A stretch of 64,000 nucleotides of DNA from Pectinophora gossypiella (GCF_024362695.1 NC_065405.1:2922672-2986671), one strand, 5' to 3'; counted from the first letter of the stretch, positions 1 to 11,970 are shown. Translations and numbers: made by a program. The notes: generated by a model not told the origin, from the sequence alone.

Positions 1-312
1 TAGTACTGACAGTTACTGCTGCCCTCTGTCAGGTTCAATATTTTTATTATTATATTATTATTATAATGTTACATTACAGGCGAATGCTCCCGTGAGAGTG
101 CACCTTTAAACGCGATATAAAACGGTTGGGAATACCAACGTGTGAGTCACCTGAAAATTATGACATCAATCAATGATACAATCTGTCTGATCGGACTACA
201 ATAAAGTGGGATGACGTAATCGATTCAATAACAAAGATTGGCATCATTGGCATCACTATAAGTTTCGTGTTGGACTTGAAAATATGGTTTTGATAAACAT
301 TTAACAAGTTGC
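1..312. other. Intergenic AT-rich DNA at left edge
   Basis: No gene seen. The first 35 bases recur at about 44280-44315, so the window opens inside a dispersed repeat. Confidence 0.5.
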
Positions 313-720
313 TATGGATGCGAAACTTGGACACTGACACAAAAAGACGGAGAGAGACTCGATGCCTTTGAAATGAGGTTTTCGAGGAGGATGGAAAGAA
401 TAAGTTGGACAGAAAGGGTTTACAATGAGGAAGTGCTAGTAAGAGTAAGGGAAAAAGTAAATATTGTGAGTTAATGAGGACAGAAGAGGAAAGGTGATTG
501 GACACTTAATAAGAAGCGACGAATTTATTAAATACATCATAGAAGGGTAAGCAAGGAAAGAAGGAAGGGGAAGATCAAGAAGAGCTTACATGGAACTGAT
601 TAAAGAGAAGGTGAACGTCGTGTCTTATAAGGAAGTGAAAGAATTGGCCTTTGATAGACAAGAATGAATAAAGCTACACCGAGAAGAGCGTGGCTCTTAA
701 ATTAGTGAGTGAGTGAGTGA
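313..720 (+). mobile_element. 3' end of a non-LTR retrotransposon (RTE-like), broken
   Basis: Frame 313-473 reads YGCETWTLTQKDGERLDAFE and continues to RISWTERVYNEEVL before a stop, the usual C-terminal tail of RTE-type reverse transcriptases. A second frame after about 480 continues the homology (GHLIRSDEFIKYIIEG), so the copy is frameshifted. It ends in a short GTGA microsatellite at about 706-720, as such elements often do. Related 3' tails lie near 3218, 3502, 44105 and 51671. Confidence 0.75.
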
Positions 721-736
721 AATATGTGTAGTATAG

Positions 737-1031
737 GAGCTCGGTGGCGCAGCGGTAAACGCGCTCGGTCTGCGATTGTTGAAGTTAAGCAACTTTCGCA
801 AAGGCCGGTCATAGGATGGGTGACCACAAAAAAAAAGTTTTCATCTCGAGCTCCTCCGTGCTTCGGAAGGCACGTTAACTCGTTGGTCCCGGCTGCATTA
901 GCAGTCGTTAATAACCACCAATCCGCACTGGGCCCGCGTGGTGGTTTAAGGCCCGATCTCCCTATCCATCCATAGGGAAGGCCCGTGCCCCAGCAGTGGG
1001 GACGTTAATGGGCTGGTGATGATGGTGATGA
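737..1031 (+). mobile_element. SINE B (tRNA/5S-like head), near full length
   Basis: It starts GAGCTCGGTGGCGCAGCGGT, which holds a tRNA-type A box (TGGCGCAGCGG). It then has a 5S rRNA-like stretch: GAAGTTAAGCAAC at 781-793 and GGTCATAGGATGGGTGACCA at 807-826. The core CGTGCTTCGGAAGGCACGTT and a GATGATG-type tail follow. Confidence 0.8.
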
Positions 1032-2089
1032 GTGAAATATAACATAACGTAATAATAACATAAGCTCACTACTATATTCTAATTGGAGTAGTCAGAGGTA
1101 AATTCATCGCATGACAAACTACCTATATAGGCAACCACGTTTCACCGGCTTTCTGTTAGACCAACGTGATAGGGGGTGAGCCGTATGGTTTTGATATTTG
1201 AGTAAAAAATACAGTTGATTATAATAATAGTTATCAGCAAAATTGGTAACACATACCGAATACTGAGTATACTTACCTAAGTTAAAGAGACTCATAAAAA
1301 TTGCGAAACCCATAAAGATCATCACCAATCAAACACACTTGGACGAGAAGTCTCTTCGTAGATAAACAAACAAAGAGGATAACTTTAGCGCATGCGCGTT
1401 GGGTATTGCTCTAGAACCACTCAGTACTCGTGATAGTGAACGAGGCACGTCGTCGCCCGCGCACGCTCATGCTAATCGACAAGGACAATACAAGCCAATA
1501 AAAAGCAGGAAAATTGACATAAGGGGCGTGCTTTTACTATAATTTTAATTCTAGATCGTGACTGATTACAGATCATAGAATAAGTACATACAGTATACAA
1601 AAAAGAAAAAAAGAAAAAGGTCTGAATCGAGTTACCATGCCCAAAGGCCTAATAATCGCTGACGAAGCACCGACGTCAAATATCGAAACATCATATTCTG
1701 CTATAGATTCATAATTGATTAGATTTTATTTGTATTTAATCTTTTTGCAACTTTCAGGTAATAAACATCTATGTATTTTTAATTATATTACTTTCAATAT
1801 ATTTATTTCAATAATTAATTACTTACTTTCAATATATATTTGTTTTTTAAAAACCCAAATTCAGACCGTCGTAGATAAGTAACTCTCGGATGGGAAATGA
1901 ACCCAAATGCAGCTCTTGTCAAGCCGGGACGAGCGTGTTAACCATTATTACACCGCCGGGTCCTTCTCCTGTCCATGCGAAATTCTTTCCATCAATGTAT
2001 CGTCATTAAGCCGACGCCGGCACCATCTATCTTGAATATTGGGTTCTTTTTTCTTAGTTTACAACAGGGTCATAACGTAATCCCGAAAT
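1032..2089. other. Intergenic, no gene seen
   Basis: AT-rich DNA with a GC-richer patch near 1390-1500. About 1130-1190 resembles sequence near 52070-52120, which suggests old repeat debris. Confidence 0.4.
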
Positions 2090-2333
2090 TACAGAGTCCA
2101 CATAAGTACGTAACCTGAAGATTTGACAGGTCCGGTTTTTGACAGAAGCGACTGCCTGTCTGACCTCCCAACTCGGAAATCTAGCCCAATATAATTTCTC
2201 GGGAATTTCAGTTTCCTCATTATTGACATGAATTCGAAAACGATTTCGAAAATTATTGGTTTAGGCCCGTGCTGGAATAGAACCAGTGACCTCCCAGTGA
2301 GAGTACAGCGGTCTTCCAACTAGGCCACCACGA
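2090..2333 (-). mobile_element. SINE C, shortened copy
   Basis: On the - strand the tRNA-like head is at the right end, followed leftward by the GGCCTAAACCAAT segment, the GCGACTGCCTG segment and the tail. Other copies of this family are near 7012, 18346, 33036, 41836 and 43525. Confidence 0.7.
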
Positions 2334-3077
2334 GTACTACAGTACCGTATCAAATAGTTTTTACACATAATTTGCCGCAAATGGTATTAACTACTTGACG
2401 CAAACAAATGGGGAGCGCTGAGGGCTGTCACCTGGGTGTCCAGCGTGCCCAGTTGGGAGCGAATCTCGGCTCGGGGCGTCATCAGGGTTAAGAAGTACCA
2501 ATACCAATTTAATATTGAAGCTTAAAGCTCTGAGAGCAACCCTGTCACCCTGGTACCAAAGCATCGGTACGCTTTCATTGCACTCTGACGTCAATAAATA
2601 TGCATTGAATGCGCCGGCGCAGACTGAGCTGAGACAAAGGGTGTCTCTATCTTGACGTCATTCGCTCCATAATAACATCATGTCCACTAATAAGTTTCAT
2701 AACCCATTTTTATCGAGTTATCTCAGTAGATAGGTCTTGTATGTATGTAGATCAGATACGCAATGTAAAAACCACCTAAAATTGCAGTTTTTTAACAAGA
2801 CAATAAATACAAAACAAAAAGTACATTTAAATACAAAATGTAAGCAAATTCGCGTCTTTCTTGGAAACTAACAGAAACAGCGACTGTTAGTAGTAGATAG
2901 CATATCACGCGATCTGTGCCTGCGCGTCGCTATGTCTGCCGGCTGCGCGTGCGATGCAACGCGCATGCGCGAGAGATAACACACGATTTATTTTGATTGT
3001 GGAACGGACAGAATAGAAGAGCAAACAGCCTAAAAAGCAATATTGCTATTTGACATTTATTGACATTGCGCACCGAT
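2334..3077. other. Intergenic with repeat D fragment
   Basis: About 2370-2600 belongs to a dispersed repeat marked by CAAATGGGGAGCGCTGAG, seen again near 31320, 33440, 46870 and 55100. No gene seen. Confidence 0.5.
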
Positions 3078-3660
3078 TTATTATAAAAGCGACTGCCTGT
3101 CTGACCGTCCATTCCGCGAAAGAAATCCAGCCCATTACAGGTTAGGTTAATTTACAGGTCACATACCTCCGAAACGGATACTGGCGAACGGAGTCTTACT
3201 GACTGTCATCACTAAGTTAAGAGCCACGCTCTTGTCGGTGTAGCATTCTCTATGCTACATTTTCAAGGAAAAATAGGGCAGTGGTTTCCCTCTTGCCTTC
3301 CTGCACACCCCGGACACTTCATACAAACAACCTCGTTTTACATAGACACTACACATTGACATTACCGTACGCGCGCATCTGTGTGTGTGACGTCTGACGC
3401 CATACGATTCAAGTCTAAACTATGTTCGAGGGGGGGTGAGGTAAACCTAGCTCAGACGCTGGTGGGGAGCGGAGAGTTGCCGTTCTATCATCATCATCAA
3501 TTTAAGAGCCACGCTCTTGTCGGTGCAGCATTTTCCATGCTACTTTTTAGGGAAAAATAGGGCAGTGGTTTCCCTCTTGCCTTCCGCCCGGCAGTACTCT
3601 GACGAGAGTGGGATAGCTCCCAGACTGGTCTACTCATAGTATTTTATTCTTCTTACTGAC
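3078..3660. repeat. Cluster of repeat fragments
   Basis: The cluster holds a SINE C piece (3078-3178), two copies of an RTE-type 3' tail marked CCACGCTCTTGTCGGTG (3218-3300 and 3502-3640), and repeat G (3304-3490). Repeat G is marked by GAGGTAAACCTAGCTC and GGAGCGGAGAGTTGCCGTTC. Confidence 0.6.
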
Positions 3661-4060
3661 TGTAATCCTTTAATTCACCTATCAGGCTGATCTAAAAGGA
3701 AGAGTCAGTATTAATGGAATCAGATCATATATTCTGTGCTTATTCGGCGTACGAAACATGCTCCGTATGGTAATAGCAAGTTAAACTACTTGTCAATCCA
3801 ACTGGCGTGAACCAAGACTCCTGATAATCATACTAATGCCAATTGCTGATGTTTCCGGCAGAGCTGCTGGTTCAACGTGTGTCAATTATCAAGGATTATG
3901 TTCGGTATCTGGATTGTGGTAAACAAATAAATTAACCTCTGCACACCAAACTTGAAACGATGGACTTTCCAGGCTAAGTTCCTCAAAACCATGGCGCTGT
4001 AAACATTTTCTTTCATTTAATATCCTAATTTCATGGATAACAGACATATCCATCTTTTAT
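3661..4060. other. Intergenic, nothing recognised
   Basis: AT-rich, with no open frame of note and no repeat recognised inside the window. Confidence 0.4.
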
Positions 4061-4600
4061 CTTTATGTTTATTTTTTTAAAGAACGTCTAAGGCCCTGTG
4101 CCGAGGTTTTTCTTGCAGCTTCTTTTCCCCGGCTATACAGGTTGTGAGAAGCTGCAGTAGTTTTAGGCGGATGAGACGTTCGTTATGTAAAAATTGACGA
4201 TTCAAAGTGTAACTATGTTACCTACTGAATAAAAATATTTTTGAATTTGAATTTGAATATCTTTGTGTTTATGACCCCTCTTATTACACCCAGGTACAAT
4301 TACATCTTCCACCGATTATTATTCTGGTCAAAATAAAAAGAAGCAATATAGGTAGCAACATATTTCTATACATAATGTGATCCAAATATCAAGCAACAAG
4401 TATTTTTATATATGCTTCTGCCATTATATTGTATTTATGAATAATTATGTACCAGAGTAATGAGAAAATAGGTAATTATCACGTTAAATATACATATATA
4501 AATTCTTTTCCCCGGCTATACAGATTATGAGAAGCTGCAATAGTTTTAAGCGCATGAGATGTTCGTTATTTAAAATAAAAAATAAAGATTGAAAATGTAA
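4061..4600 (+). repeat. Retroelement 3' ends
   Basis: About 4070-4260 ends in GAATAAAAATATTTTTGAAT, a polyadenylation-like tail. A shorter related copy is at 4506-4600, and an inverted copy lies at about 63455-63630. About 4290-4500 recurs near 45130-45560. Confidence 0.55.
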
Positions 4601-5107
4601 TTATGAAGAGTACGGCTGCAATTAAGACTTCTTATATAACCCTAACTTAACAGGTGTATACAGTTTATTAGCGTCAACAAGAATAGTAGTTTAACAGCCA
4701 TAGTATATTATGTCAGCAATAACTAACTTAGAGCAAGACATCCAATATGCAAAGCAGGGAACACGACGCCTGTTACAACTACTAATAATGCATAAGAGGC
4801 TGTTAGTCCCGTAAATTTGACTGTTATGAGCCGGGTGATCTGAGTCGCAGGCGCAGATAATATCGCGCAAATTGTAGACGTTTGATCGTATCGCTTCAAC
4901 GAACCCGTGGTTGCAATACCAAATCGAACGAATGGCATTCTTGATAACGATATTATTTAGATATATAACTACCAACTTAGACAAAACCTAAGCGCGAAAA
5001 TCCTAGGTCTAATGGAGCAGAATATGAATTGACAAAGAACTTTTTTAACATGAACTCGTTCATAAAGGGAACTTTATGTATTAGCAATGAGTTAATTACC
5101 TACTAAC
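4601..5107. other. Intergenic, no gene seen
   Basis: Two overlapping - strand open frames lie at 4691-4984, but neither has family signals. Confidence 0.35.
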
Positions 5108-5371
5108 GGCCTCTGTGGTCCAGTGGTTGAGCGCTGTGCTCACAATCCGGAGGTCCCGGGTTCGAGTCCCGGTGGGGACATATCACAAAAATCACTTTGT
5201 GATCCCTAGTTTGGTTAAGACATTACAGGCTGATCACCTGATTGTCCAAAAGTAAGATGATCCGTGCTTCGGAAGGCACGCTAAGCCGTTGGTCCCGGTT
5301 ATTACTTACTGATGTAAGTACGTAGTCGTTACATGAGTCATGTCAGGGGCCTATGGCGGCTTAATAATAAC
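5108..5371 (+). mobile_element. SINE A (tRNA-derived), 3' truncated
   Basis: The head has A box TGGTCCAGTGG and B box GGTTCGAGTCC. It is followed by the family body (ATCACTTTGTGATCCCTAG), the shared SINE core and the GGCGGCTTAATAATAAC segment. The 3' end is lost where the next repeat starts. Confidence 0.8.
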
Positions 5372-5602
5372 AAATCTAAAACAACCGTCTAAAAATTTTA
5401 CATTAGCCAATACAGCCCGACAGAATTATGTTGACAGCACACGTCAAACGGTTTGCATACCAGCGAGATACCTTTTTAATTCGCCCGAGTTATTCATTAA
5501 TTTAGAGCTGTCAATCATCCGTCCCTTTCCTTTTCGGCGGATAAGAAAATTACTGGTATAACTTAAAGTAAAATTAGGAGGTGTCTGCAGGAATCGGGGC
5601 CA
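5372..5602. mobile_element. Right half of a long-TIR DNA element (family F)
   Basis: It ends CTGCAGGAATCGGGGCC and carries CCTTTTCGGCGGATAAG. More complete copies with both inverted ends are at 15834-16334 and 38819-39199. The left terminal repeat is missing here. Confidence 0.65.
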
Positions 5603-5984
5603 ATATCACCGTAAGACCGACCCGATAGTCACTGTCTGTGTGCCTGTCTGTCTGTGTCTGTGGTGTCCGGAAGTTTTAAATGTTTCTTTCTTTCTTTCTT
5701 TTTAATAGTACAAGAACATTTTCCTAGTCTATTAAGCATATCTGACACAGTGGTAGTTCAAACTTCCAAGAAACATTAAATCCCTAGTAAACACTGGATA
5801 CTAGTGTTTATAAATCGTCATGAATGAACCTCCTTGCCATGCCACGTAGGTCGATTTATGCAGGGCAGACGCGGCCGCAGCATAATGTGCACGCTTCCAG
5901 CACGTTAATACCCTATATTTATAGACCAACAATACTCAAAGTTCACACGGCTGAACGGCAGAAAAACCCGTGCTGTTAAAGAGT
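5603..5984. other. Intergenic, no gene seen
   Basis: It holds a (TGTC)n-like stretch near 5635-5665 and a short (TTTC)n run near 5684-5702. Nothing else recognised. Confidence 0.4.
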
Positions 5985-6551
5985 TCCTTGCGCAGCGTTG
6001 TCAGACGTCCCGATTTTGGCGGGACGTCCCGATTTTTAAATCAAAATTTAATGTCCCGCGCGGGACACGCTCAGTCCCGCTTTTCGGAAATAACCGTGCG
6101 TGCAACGTACTGAGAAAGCGCGGGCGGATGGCACAGACAAGTGTGGTCAAAATTTCCAAATTTTGATTTTGATTTCCGTTTTTTTTTATTCAGAAGACGA
6201 ATAAGACCCAACTATTTAACGATACAGTAAACCTGATTAAAAATATCATATTTTTATTAAAATACTAATCTCCTTATCCATCTATGGGGAAGGCCCGTGC
6301 CCCTGCAGTGGGGACGTTAATGGGCTGATGATGATGATGATTAAAATACATTTTCTATGGATATTTTTGCAATCTATTATCACGTAAACGTAATTTGAAC
6401 TCAAATTAAAAGATAAATATTCAAAAATATATATATATATATACGTTTTTTTTAGTATGTCCCGCTTTCGACGAAAGAATCCCGCTTTTTTCACTCAAAA
6501 AGTTCCAAAATCCCGACTTGGCAAAAAAAATCTGGCAACGCTATCCTTGCG
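5985..6551. mobile_element. Non-autonomous hAT element with 8-bp TSD
   Basis: The element is 5993-6543. Its left end is CAGCGTTGTCAGA and the right end, read inward, is TAGCGTTGCCAGA. It is flanked by direct repeats TCCTTGCG at 5985-5992 and 6544-6551. The inside carries CCCGATTTT/GGGACGTCCC motifs and a SINE B tail fragment at about 6271-6345. It has no transposase. Confidence 0.8.
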
Positions 6552-6610
6552 CCGCTTTTTCTTCTCAGCCAACGTGTAGAGCATGCTAGTTCCAAAGTAG
6601 TAGATTAACA

Positions 6611-6936
6611 GCCTCCTTGGTCTAGTGGTTAGAGCGTTAGGCTCACGATCCAGAGGTCCGGGTTCGATTCCCGATGGGGACATTGTCGAATTGACTTTGT
6701 GAGGCTGTCCTTTGTTTGATAAGGACATTACAGGCTGATCACCTGATTGTCCGAAAGTAAGATGACTCCGTGATTCGGAAGGCACGTTAAGCCGTTGGTC
6801 CCGGTTACTTCTTACTGATGTAAGTACGTAGTCGTTACATGAGTCATGTCAGGGGCCTTTGGCGGCTCAATAATAACCCTGACACCAGGGTTGATGGGGT
6901 TAGTAATCACCTCACAACCCACATGATAGAAGAAGA
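6611..6936 (+). mobile_element. SINE A, near full length
   Basis: tRNA-like head with A box TGGTCTAGTGG and B box GGTTCGATTCC, then body, core and the family 3' end (CACCTCACAACCCACA, then AGAAGAAG). Confidence 0.8.
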
Positions 6937-7011
6937 CTCATTGGTGAAACTCCGGTATTGAGGTTCGGGGTGGATTATTATTGTAGAAATGAACTAAAAT
7001 TGTATCTTGGA

Positions 7012-7352
7012 GGAGCTCTGTTAGCCCAGTTGGAACAGCGCTTTACTGTCTCTGTGAGGACGCAGGTTCGATTCCAGCTCAAGCCTAAACCAACAATTTT
7101 AGAATTCATATAAGTACTTATAGAATCATAAATAATTCTCTTGCTCAACGTTGAAGAACATGGTAAGGAACTCACATTCCCGGCAAATGCGCTTCGGAGG
7201 TATGTGACCTAACCTGTATTGAAATGGTTTTCCCTTCGCGGGTTGGAATTTATCACACAGGCAGTCGCTTTTGTAAAAGACCGGAACTGTCAAATATTCC
7301 GGTTAGGGATGCGGATCCTGCGAACACGGGATACCGCAAAGGAGATGATGAA
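7012..7352 (+). mobile_element. SINE C, near full length
   Basis: The head reads GTTAGCCCAGTTGG (A box) and GGTTCGATTCC (B box). The GCGACTGCCTG-type segment is in inverse order to the - strand copies, and the tail is GAGATGATGA. Confidence 0.75.
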
Positions 7353-7850
7353 GTAAACAAGTCTCGATGTTCAATTGATGATCGTTCCAAATAAACGATC
7401 ATTTTTCAGTTTCTTTTTTAGTGTTAATTGTACATAATTTATTTTATTTTGAGTTTTGTTTATTTGTTTTTGTTTTATTTAATTTTATTTTTGTTTTGTT
7501 TCTATATTTTGTTCTGTAAGCAACTGTTTTGTTTATGGATGAATAAAGTTTTAATTTTTCACATCGTCTACTACACGTTTCGCAAATTATGCCCGAAATA
7601 ATTCTCCATAAAAATTCTCCTGGTCAGATCTTGAGTCACCGAAACGAAAAGACAGTTTTGCCCCGAAATGATAATAACAGGAACGGTTCCTCTGATAGAT
7701 TGGTTACGTGTTGCGCATGCGCCAGTCCTTTACTAGGATGTCCAGTTGCCGTAACGGTTGGGAACAAGCCGAATCATGTAAAATGACGGTCAAAGCGGCG
7801 CGGGCGCTGCGGCGCCGTGCCTCGCATCCCAATGAGTCCAGACAGACTAG
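7353..7850. other. Upstream region of G1
   Basis: AT-rich with a retroelement-like tail near 7500-7560 (GAATAAAGTTTT). The part from 7570 is less repetitive and leads into the G1 promoter; no regulatory site can be named. Confidence 0.35.
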
Positions 7851-7852
7851 AC

Positions 7853-7860
7853 TATATAAC
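7853..7860 (+). promoter_or_regulatory. TATA box of G1
   Basis: TATATAAC, about 100 bases before the G1 start codon, with the expected start of transcription near 7880-7890. Confidence 0.6.
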
Positions 7861-7957
7861 GCGGCATTTGGTTGTGAGGGACATACACTCCGTGGCTTCA
7901 CTCACAACAGCACCCTTGTTTTCCATAGGGAACTGTGTTCAAAAATATATAAGTACA

Positions 7958-9060
7958 ATGAAAGTTATCGCGTTTGTGTTCTTAAGTTGTGCGCTGTTAG
8001 AGGCTTACGCGTATCCATACTACCCGTATTATGGAAACGTCGACTCACGTAAGTTCTTGTGTATTTTCCCCATGCTCACAAGAGTTGCTCTAAGCATTAT
8101 GGTTTGTAAAATTATAAATGTGATGAGAAATCCAGTAATGTAAGCTGATAATAAATGATCACTGTTCTACCTCTATATTATAGTGTTGAAAAAAAAGTAA
8201 TTATCTAAATCCATCGCCTCATTTGTTTCCAAAAGAAACTGTACGATGACGTCTTTATTTACTCTTTTTGACGTGACTTATTGTAGATTTGCTACTTGGC
8301 TGGACAAAAGTAAATGACGTCGAATTCCAAAAGCATCAAGATCTCTAATAAGAAAATAACCCCGATGTACTAACTACCGATAGTATTCAGTTATTGCAAT
8401 GGCCTAATATGTTTTAATTTGTCAACAGTATCGTACGGTGCATCGGACAACAGCCGTGGCGGCATGGTGCTGAGCCGGTACTACAACCCGTACTACAACC
8501 CACGCGTGGGCGGCGGGATGGCGGCCTTCATGTTCAAGCCGCCAGAGGACGCCCAGCCCAGCCAGTACTACCTCCCCGACAGGCGCCGCCAGACACAGGA
8601 GCCCAACTTCGTCCTCCCACAAGAAAACGAAGTCTACTACCCTCAAAACCAGATACCAGAGAAACCCGCCACGGAACCGACGGAAATCGCCGACCCCACG
8701 GAGAAGACCGAAGTCTTCTCCACCACAGTGAAAGCTGTAGTGCCAGAATTGACTGAACCTGAAGTCGAGGAAGTAGAAGAACAGAAGCCAAGAAAGGTAT
8801 CAAAGAAGAAGCAAGCGAAACGGCCTGTTGATGACGAGGAAGACGAGGAGCAGCCTAAGATGCCAACTGGGGCGTTCTTCCCGATGTTCTTCGGGTGGGG
8901 CAGGAACGGGGGAGGCGCCCCCGGTGGAGCCACCGCCATCGCCAACGCCTACAGCACCGGCCGAGGAGGAGTCGCCACCAGCCACGCCACCGCTTACGGA
9001 ATGCCCACACCCGATATCAAGGACTACAAAACATATCAACAACAAAAACAAAGACAATAA
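7958..9060 (+). CDS. G1: secreted Pro/Glu/Lys and Gly-rich protein, 240 aa
   Basis: Two exons, 7958-8048 and 8429-9060. The donor CAC|GTAAGT and acceptor CAACAG|TATC join in phase 1 and keep one frame. Residues 1-18 are a signal peptide (MKVIAFVFLSCALLEAYA). A Tyr/Pro start (YPYYPYYG) and a Tyr/Asn stretch (SRYYNPYYNPRVGGG) follow. The middle is rich in Pro, Glu and Thr, then Lys, with an acidic run DDEEDEEQ near residue 165. The C-terminal part has PTGAFFPMFFGW and the motif GGATAIANAYSTGRGGVATS near residue 196. That last motif resembles a short domain of unknown function found in insect secreted proteins (possibly DUF4774; recalled, not searched). Function is unknown; an extracellular matrix or cuticle role is an inference. 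Its Gly content is lower than in the other cluster genes. Confidence 0.88.
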
Positions 9061-9210
9061 AAAGTAAATAAACCTGTAAAAGAAAAACTTTTCGACCAGT
9101 TTAATTAACGGAAAAAAACAGTCATGATTTAACAATACAGATCGTCTAAACATAAACTGCTCAAAAAGTTTTAATGTATGTTAGGTGTAAATTTTGTACT
9201 ATTGTGTAGT

Positions 9211-9216
9211 AATAAA
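9211..9216 (+). terminator. Polyadenylation signal of G1
   Basis: AATAAA, with a second overlapping copy just after it, about 150 bases past the stop codon. Confidence 0.6.
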
Positions 9217-9710
9217 ATAAATAAAGCCTAAACTGTTTTTAGTTTCTATAAAAAATATAATGTTAGATCGTGCATGAGATCGCAAAAAACTAAATATCAA
9301 TCCATGCGGATAATACCTATACCCATCTATCTTTGGTCAAGCAATTAGTAAAAAATACTGTGCTAATAATAATATAAAAAGTGATGTTTGTTTATAGGAA
9401 GTAATCTCTGGAGCTATTGAATCGATGAAATTTATTTCACCAGTATGATGATGATGGTGAAAATTATTTCACCAGTAGAAAGCTACATTAGGTTAGGTAT
9501 TCCAGAGTGCGATATCTATATATTAACCTGTGTAGGCGCGCGCACTTGCGCACTACAATATTCTGCGCAAACGACTTTTTTCCGATATAATAACCGAAGT
9601 CCACGATTATGTTTTGTGGGACCATCCAGGCTACGTTCTGCAAAAACAATATTGATGACGCTCTACATCTCATTGCTCGGGTACATAATCATTCAAAAAT
9701 ATAATATAAT
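9217..9710. other. Intergenic, no gene seen
   Basis: AT-rich. The 125-codon frame that starts near 9445 runs into the inverted SINE B and is not a gene. Confidence 0.4.
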
Positions 9711-10002
9711 ATCATCATCATCATCAACCCATAAACGTCCCCACTGCTGGGGCACGGGCCTTCCCAATGGATGGATAGGGAGATCGGGCCTTAAACCATC
9801 ACGCGGGCCCAGTGCGGATTGATGGTTATTAACGACTGCTAATGCAGCCGGGACCAACAGTTTAACGTGCCTTCCGAAGCACGGAAGAGCTCGAGATGAA
9901 AACTTTTTTTTTGTGGTCACCCATCCTATGACCGGCCTTTGCGAAAGTTGCTTAACTTCAACAATCGCAGACCGAGCGCGTTTACCGCAGCGCCACCGAG
10001 CT
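9711..10002 (-). mobile_element. SINE B, near full length
   Basis: Complete element in inverse order: ATCATC tail at left, the shared core, the 5S-like boxes, and the head CGCCACCGAGCT at right. A TAATAT-type sequence lies on both flanks. Confidence 0.8.
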
Positions 10003-10323
10003 ACTTAAAAAAAAATATAATATCAGAGGCATATAATATAACAATAATTGTTCCTTAATATTTGGATCAAATATGGTATAGAATTATGTTGCTACCTATA
10101 TTGCTTCTCTTTATTTCGATCAGAATAATAATGGGTGGAAGATGTGTTGTGCTCGGGTAACAAGGGTCATCATTTAAACCCAAAAACAAAGAAAAAAGAT
10201 GCATATTATGTTTCTTATCAATGAAATTAGAAAGTTAAAGTAGTAGAAGAAAAGTAGGCAACTCTGTATTTTATCTTTGGGAAACGTAGCCCGGAAAATC
10301 CCTCATTGAAGCGATATTAGTAT

Positions 10324-10668
10324 TCTTCTTCTATCGTGTGGGTTGTGAGGTGGATTACCAACCTCATCAACCCTGGTGTCAGGGTTATTATTAAGCCGCC
10401 AAAGGCTCCTGACATGGCTCGTGTAACGACTACTTACTTACATCAGTAAGTAGTAACCGTGACCAACGTCTTAACGTGCCTTCCGAATCACGGATCATCT
10501 TACTTTTTGAATAATTAGGTGATCAGCCTGTAATGTCCTAACCAAACTAGGGATCCACTTTGTGATCCCACTTTTTTCATTACATTTTTGTGATATGTCC
10601 CCACCGGGATTCGAACTCGGGACCTCCGGATCGTGAGCCCAACGCTCAGCCACTCAACCACGGAGGTC
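10324..10668 (-). mobile_element. SINE A, near full length
   Basis: The tail TTCTTCTATCGTGTGGGTTG is at left, then the core, then the tRNA-like head (GGATTCGAACTC, the B box inverted) at right. Confidence 0.8.
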
Positions 10669-11307
10669 GATATTAGTAAATAAGACACTTACAAGAGTGT
10701 AAGGTCATTCATTACAACAATACAAATCTTTTGACACCAAAATACCTACTTATTTCATGTACTTACCTAAGTACATTTAACTGACAAGGTAAAAACATGA
10801 CAAAGAAAAAAATACTTAACCTCTAGTTGCTTATAACAAAAGCAGGTTATTATGACGACATACACTAAAAATCCCTAACTTCAAATGGGTTTTCACTTCC
10901 GAAATATTTTTATTTACTTGCTACCTAATTACGAGGTCACTGGCTGGAACTAACATATTCGGAAACCACAATACAGACTGTTTTTAAGAAAAAAATAATG
11001 GCTGTGTTCGAGAAATAAAGGTGAAACATTTAAAAATCGAATAAGTATGTAAGTAGGTACCTAGAATTCGGAATCTCCTGCGTTATCGGAATTGAGTTGA
11101 AGATAAATTATGACATTCGATTATTAAATAAAAACAGACCTACTTAAAACTAACGAAAAACATTTTCTTTTTTCTATTTAACTTATTTATGAATTTTAAT
11201 CAAGAAAAAGGTAATAATAAGTACGACATTTTATCACATCTCCTATGACGTCACAGTGTGCTTTTTCATACAAATTCCATAGTAATTTCGTATTATTGCA
11301 TTCCTTA
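10669..11307. other. Intergenic, repeat debris
   Basis: About 11150-11290 (marker TTTTTCATACAAATTCCATA) recurs near 39640-39790, 63150-63320 and 63680-63725. No gene seen. Confidence 0.45.
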
Positions 11308-11458
11308 CTCGGTACTAGTGATGGGCAGGGAAAGAAAAAATTGGGTGGGAAAGAAAAAATATCGGGAAAATATGGGAAAATAAAATAAACACCCGAAAAA
11401 TTCCCGAATCATGGGAAAATATTTTTTATTTAATTATTTTTAATCTTATTATTATTTG

Positions 11459-11785
11459 TATGTCGTTTCCATGTCTCGGGTCGGGTCTGTCATGGAGTCC
11501 CGGACTTTTGGAAGGCGTGCGTGGGGCCGAAGCCAACACGTAGAGGCCCCTTAAGACAATTTACTGTAAATGTGTTGTGACACCAACCGGCGATTATCCC
11601 TGTATGCACTATGGGAGTGCACCCAAAGACAATCCCTGGTTCGTGTAGGACTATTGCAGATTATGGGAACAAAAGGAACTGGGCTGTTGGGTTGGGGGTT
11701 AGTGAACCTATATACTGGGGCTATGGGGGACTATGGCGCCTGCTCGACCAATGTTAATAACAGAGATACATTGGGCAGGCGGTGA
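11459..11785 (+). repeat. Dispersed repeat, copy 1
   Basis: Closely matches 50735-50995 in inverse orientation and part of 51150-51235. Markers are GGGGCCGAAGCCAACA and TGCACTATGGGAGTGCACCC. Both copies keep an open frame reading RRLSLYALWECTQRQS. Probably part of a retroelement. Confidence 0.6.
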
Positions 11786-11970
11786 CTCGTCACTCACTGG
11801 TTGGGCCACCTATCTAGCCGACGCCGACGCGACTGGACGGCAAGGCAGCAACATGGTTGTGAGCATCTCAGCGTGTCAAGAGGTGTACACCGCTTTCTGC
11901 GAGGCGGTTCACCCGCCTTACCAACTCGCGACTTATGCATCTTTCACTTCCACCCTGCGAGCGTATAGCT

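Noticed and set aside
4691..4984. 97- and 71-codon overlapping - strand frames
   Set aside because: No family resemblance, promoter or splice context.
8422..9153. Open frames on the - strand over G1
   Set aside because: G1 has a signal peptide, splice sites and biased composition on +; the others lack these.
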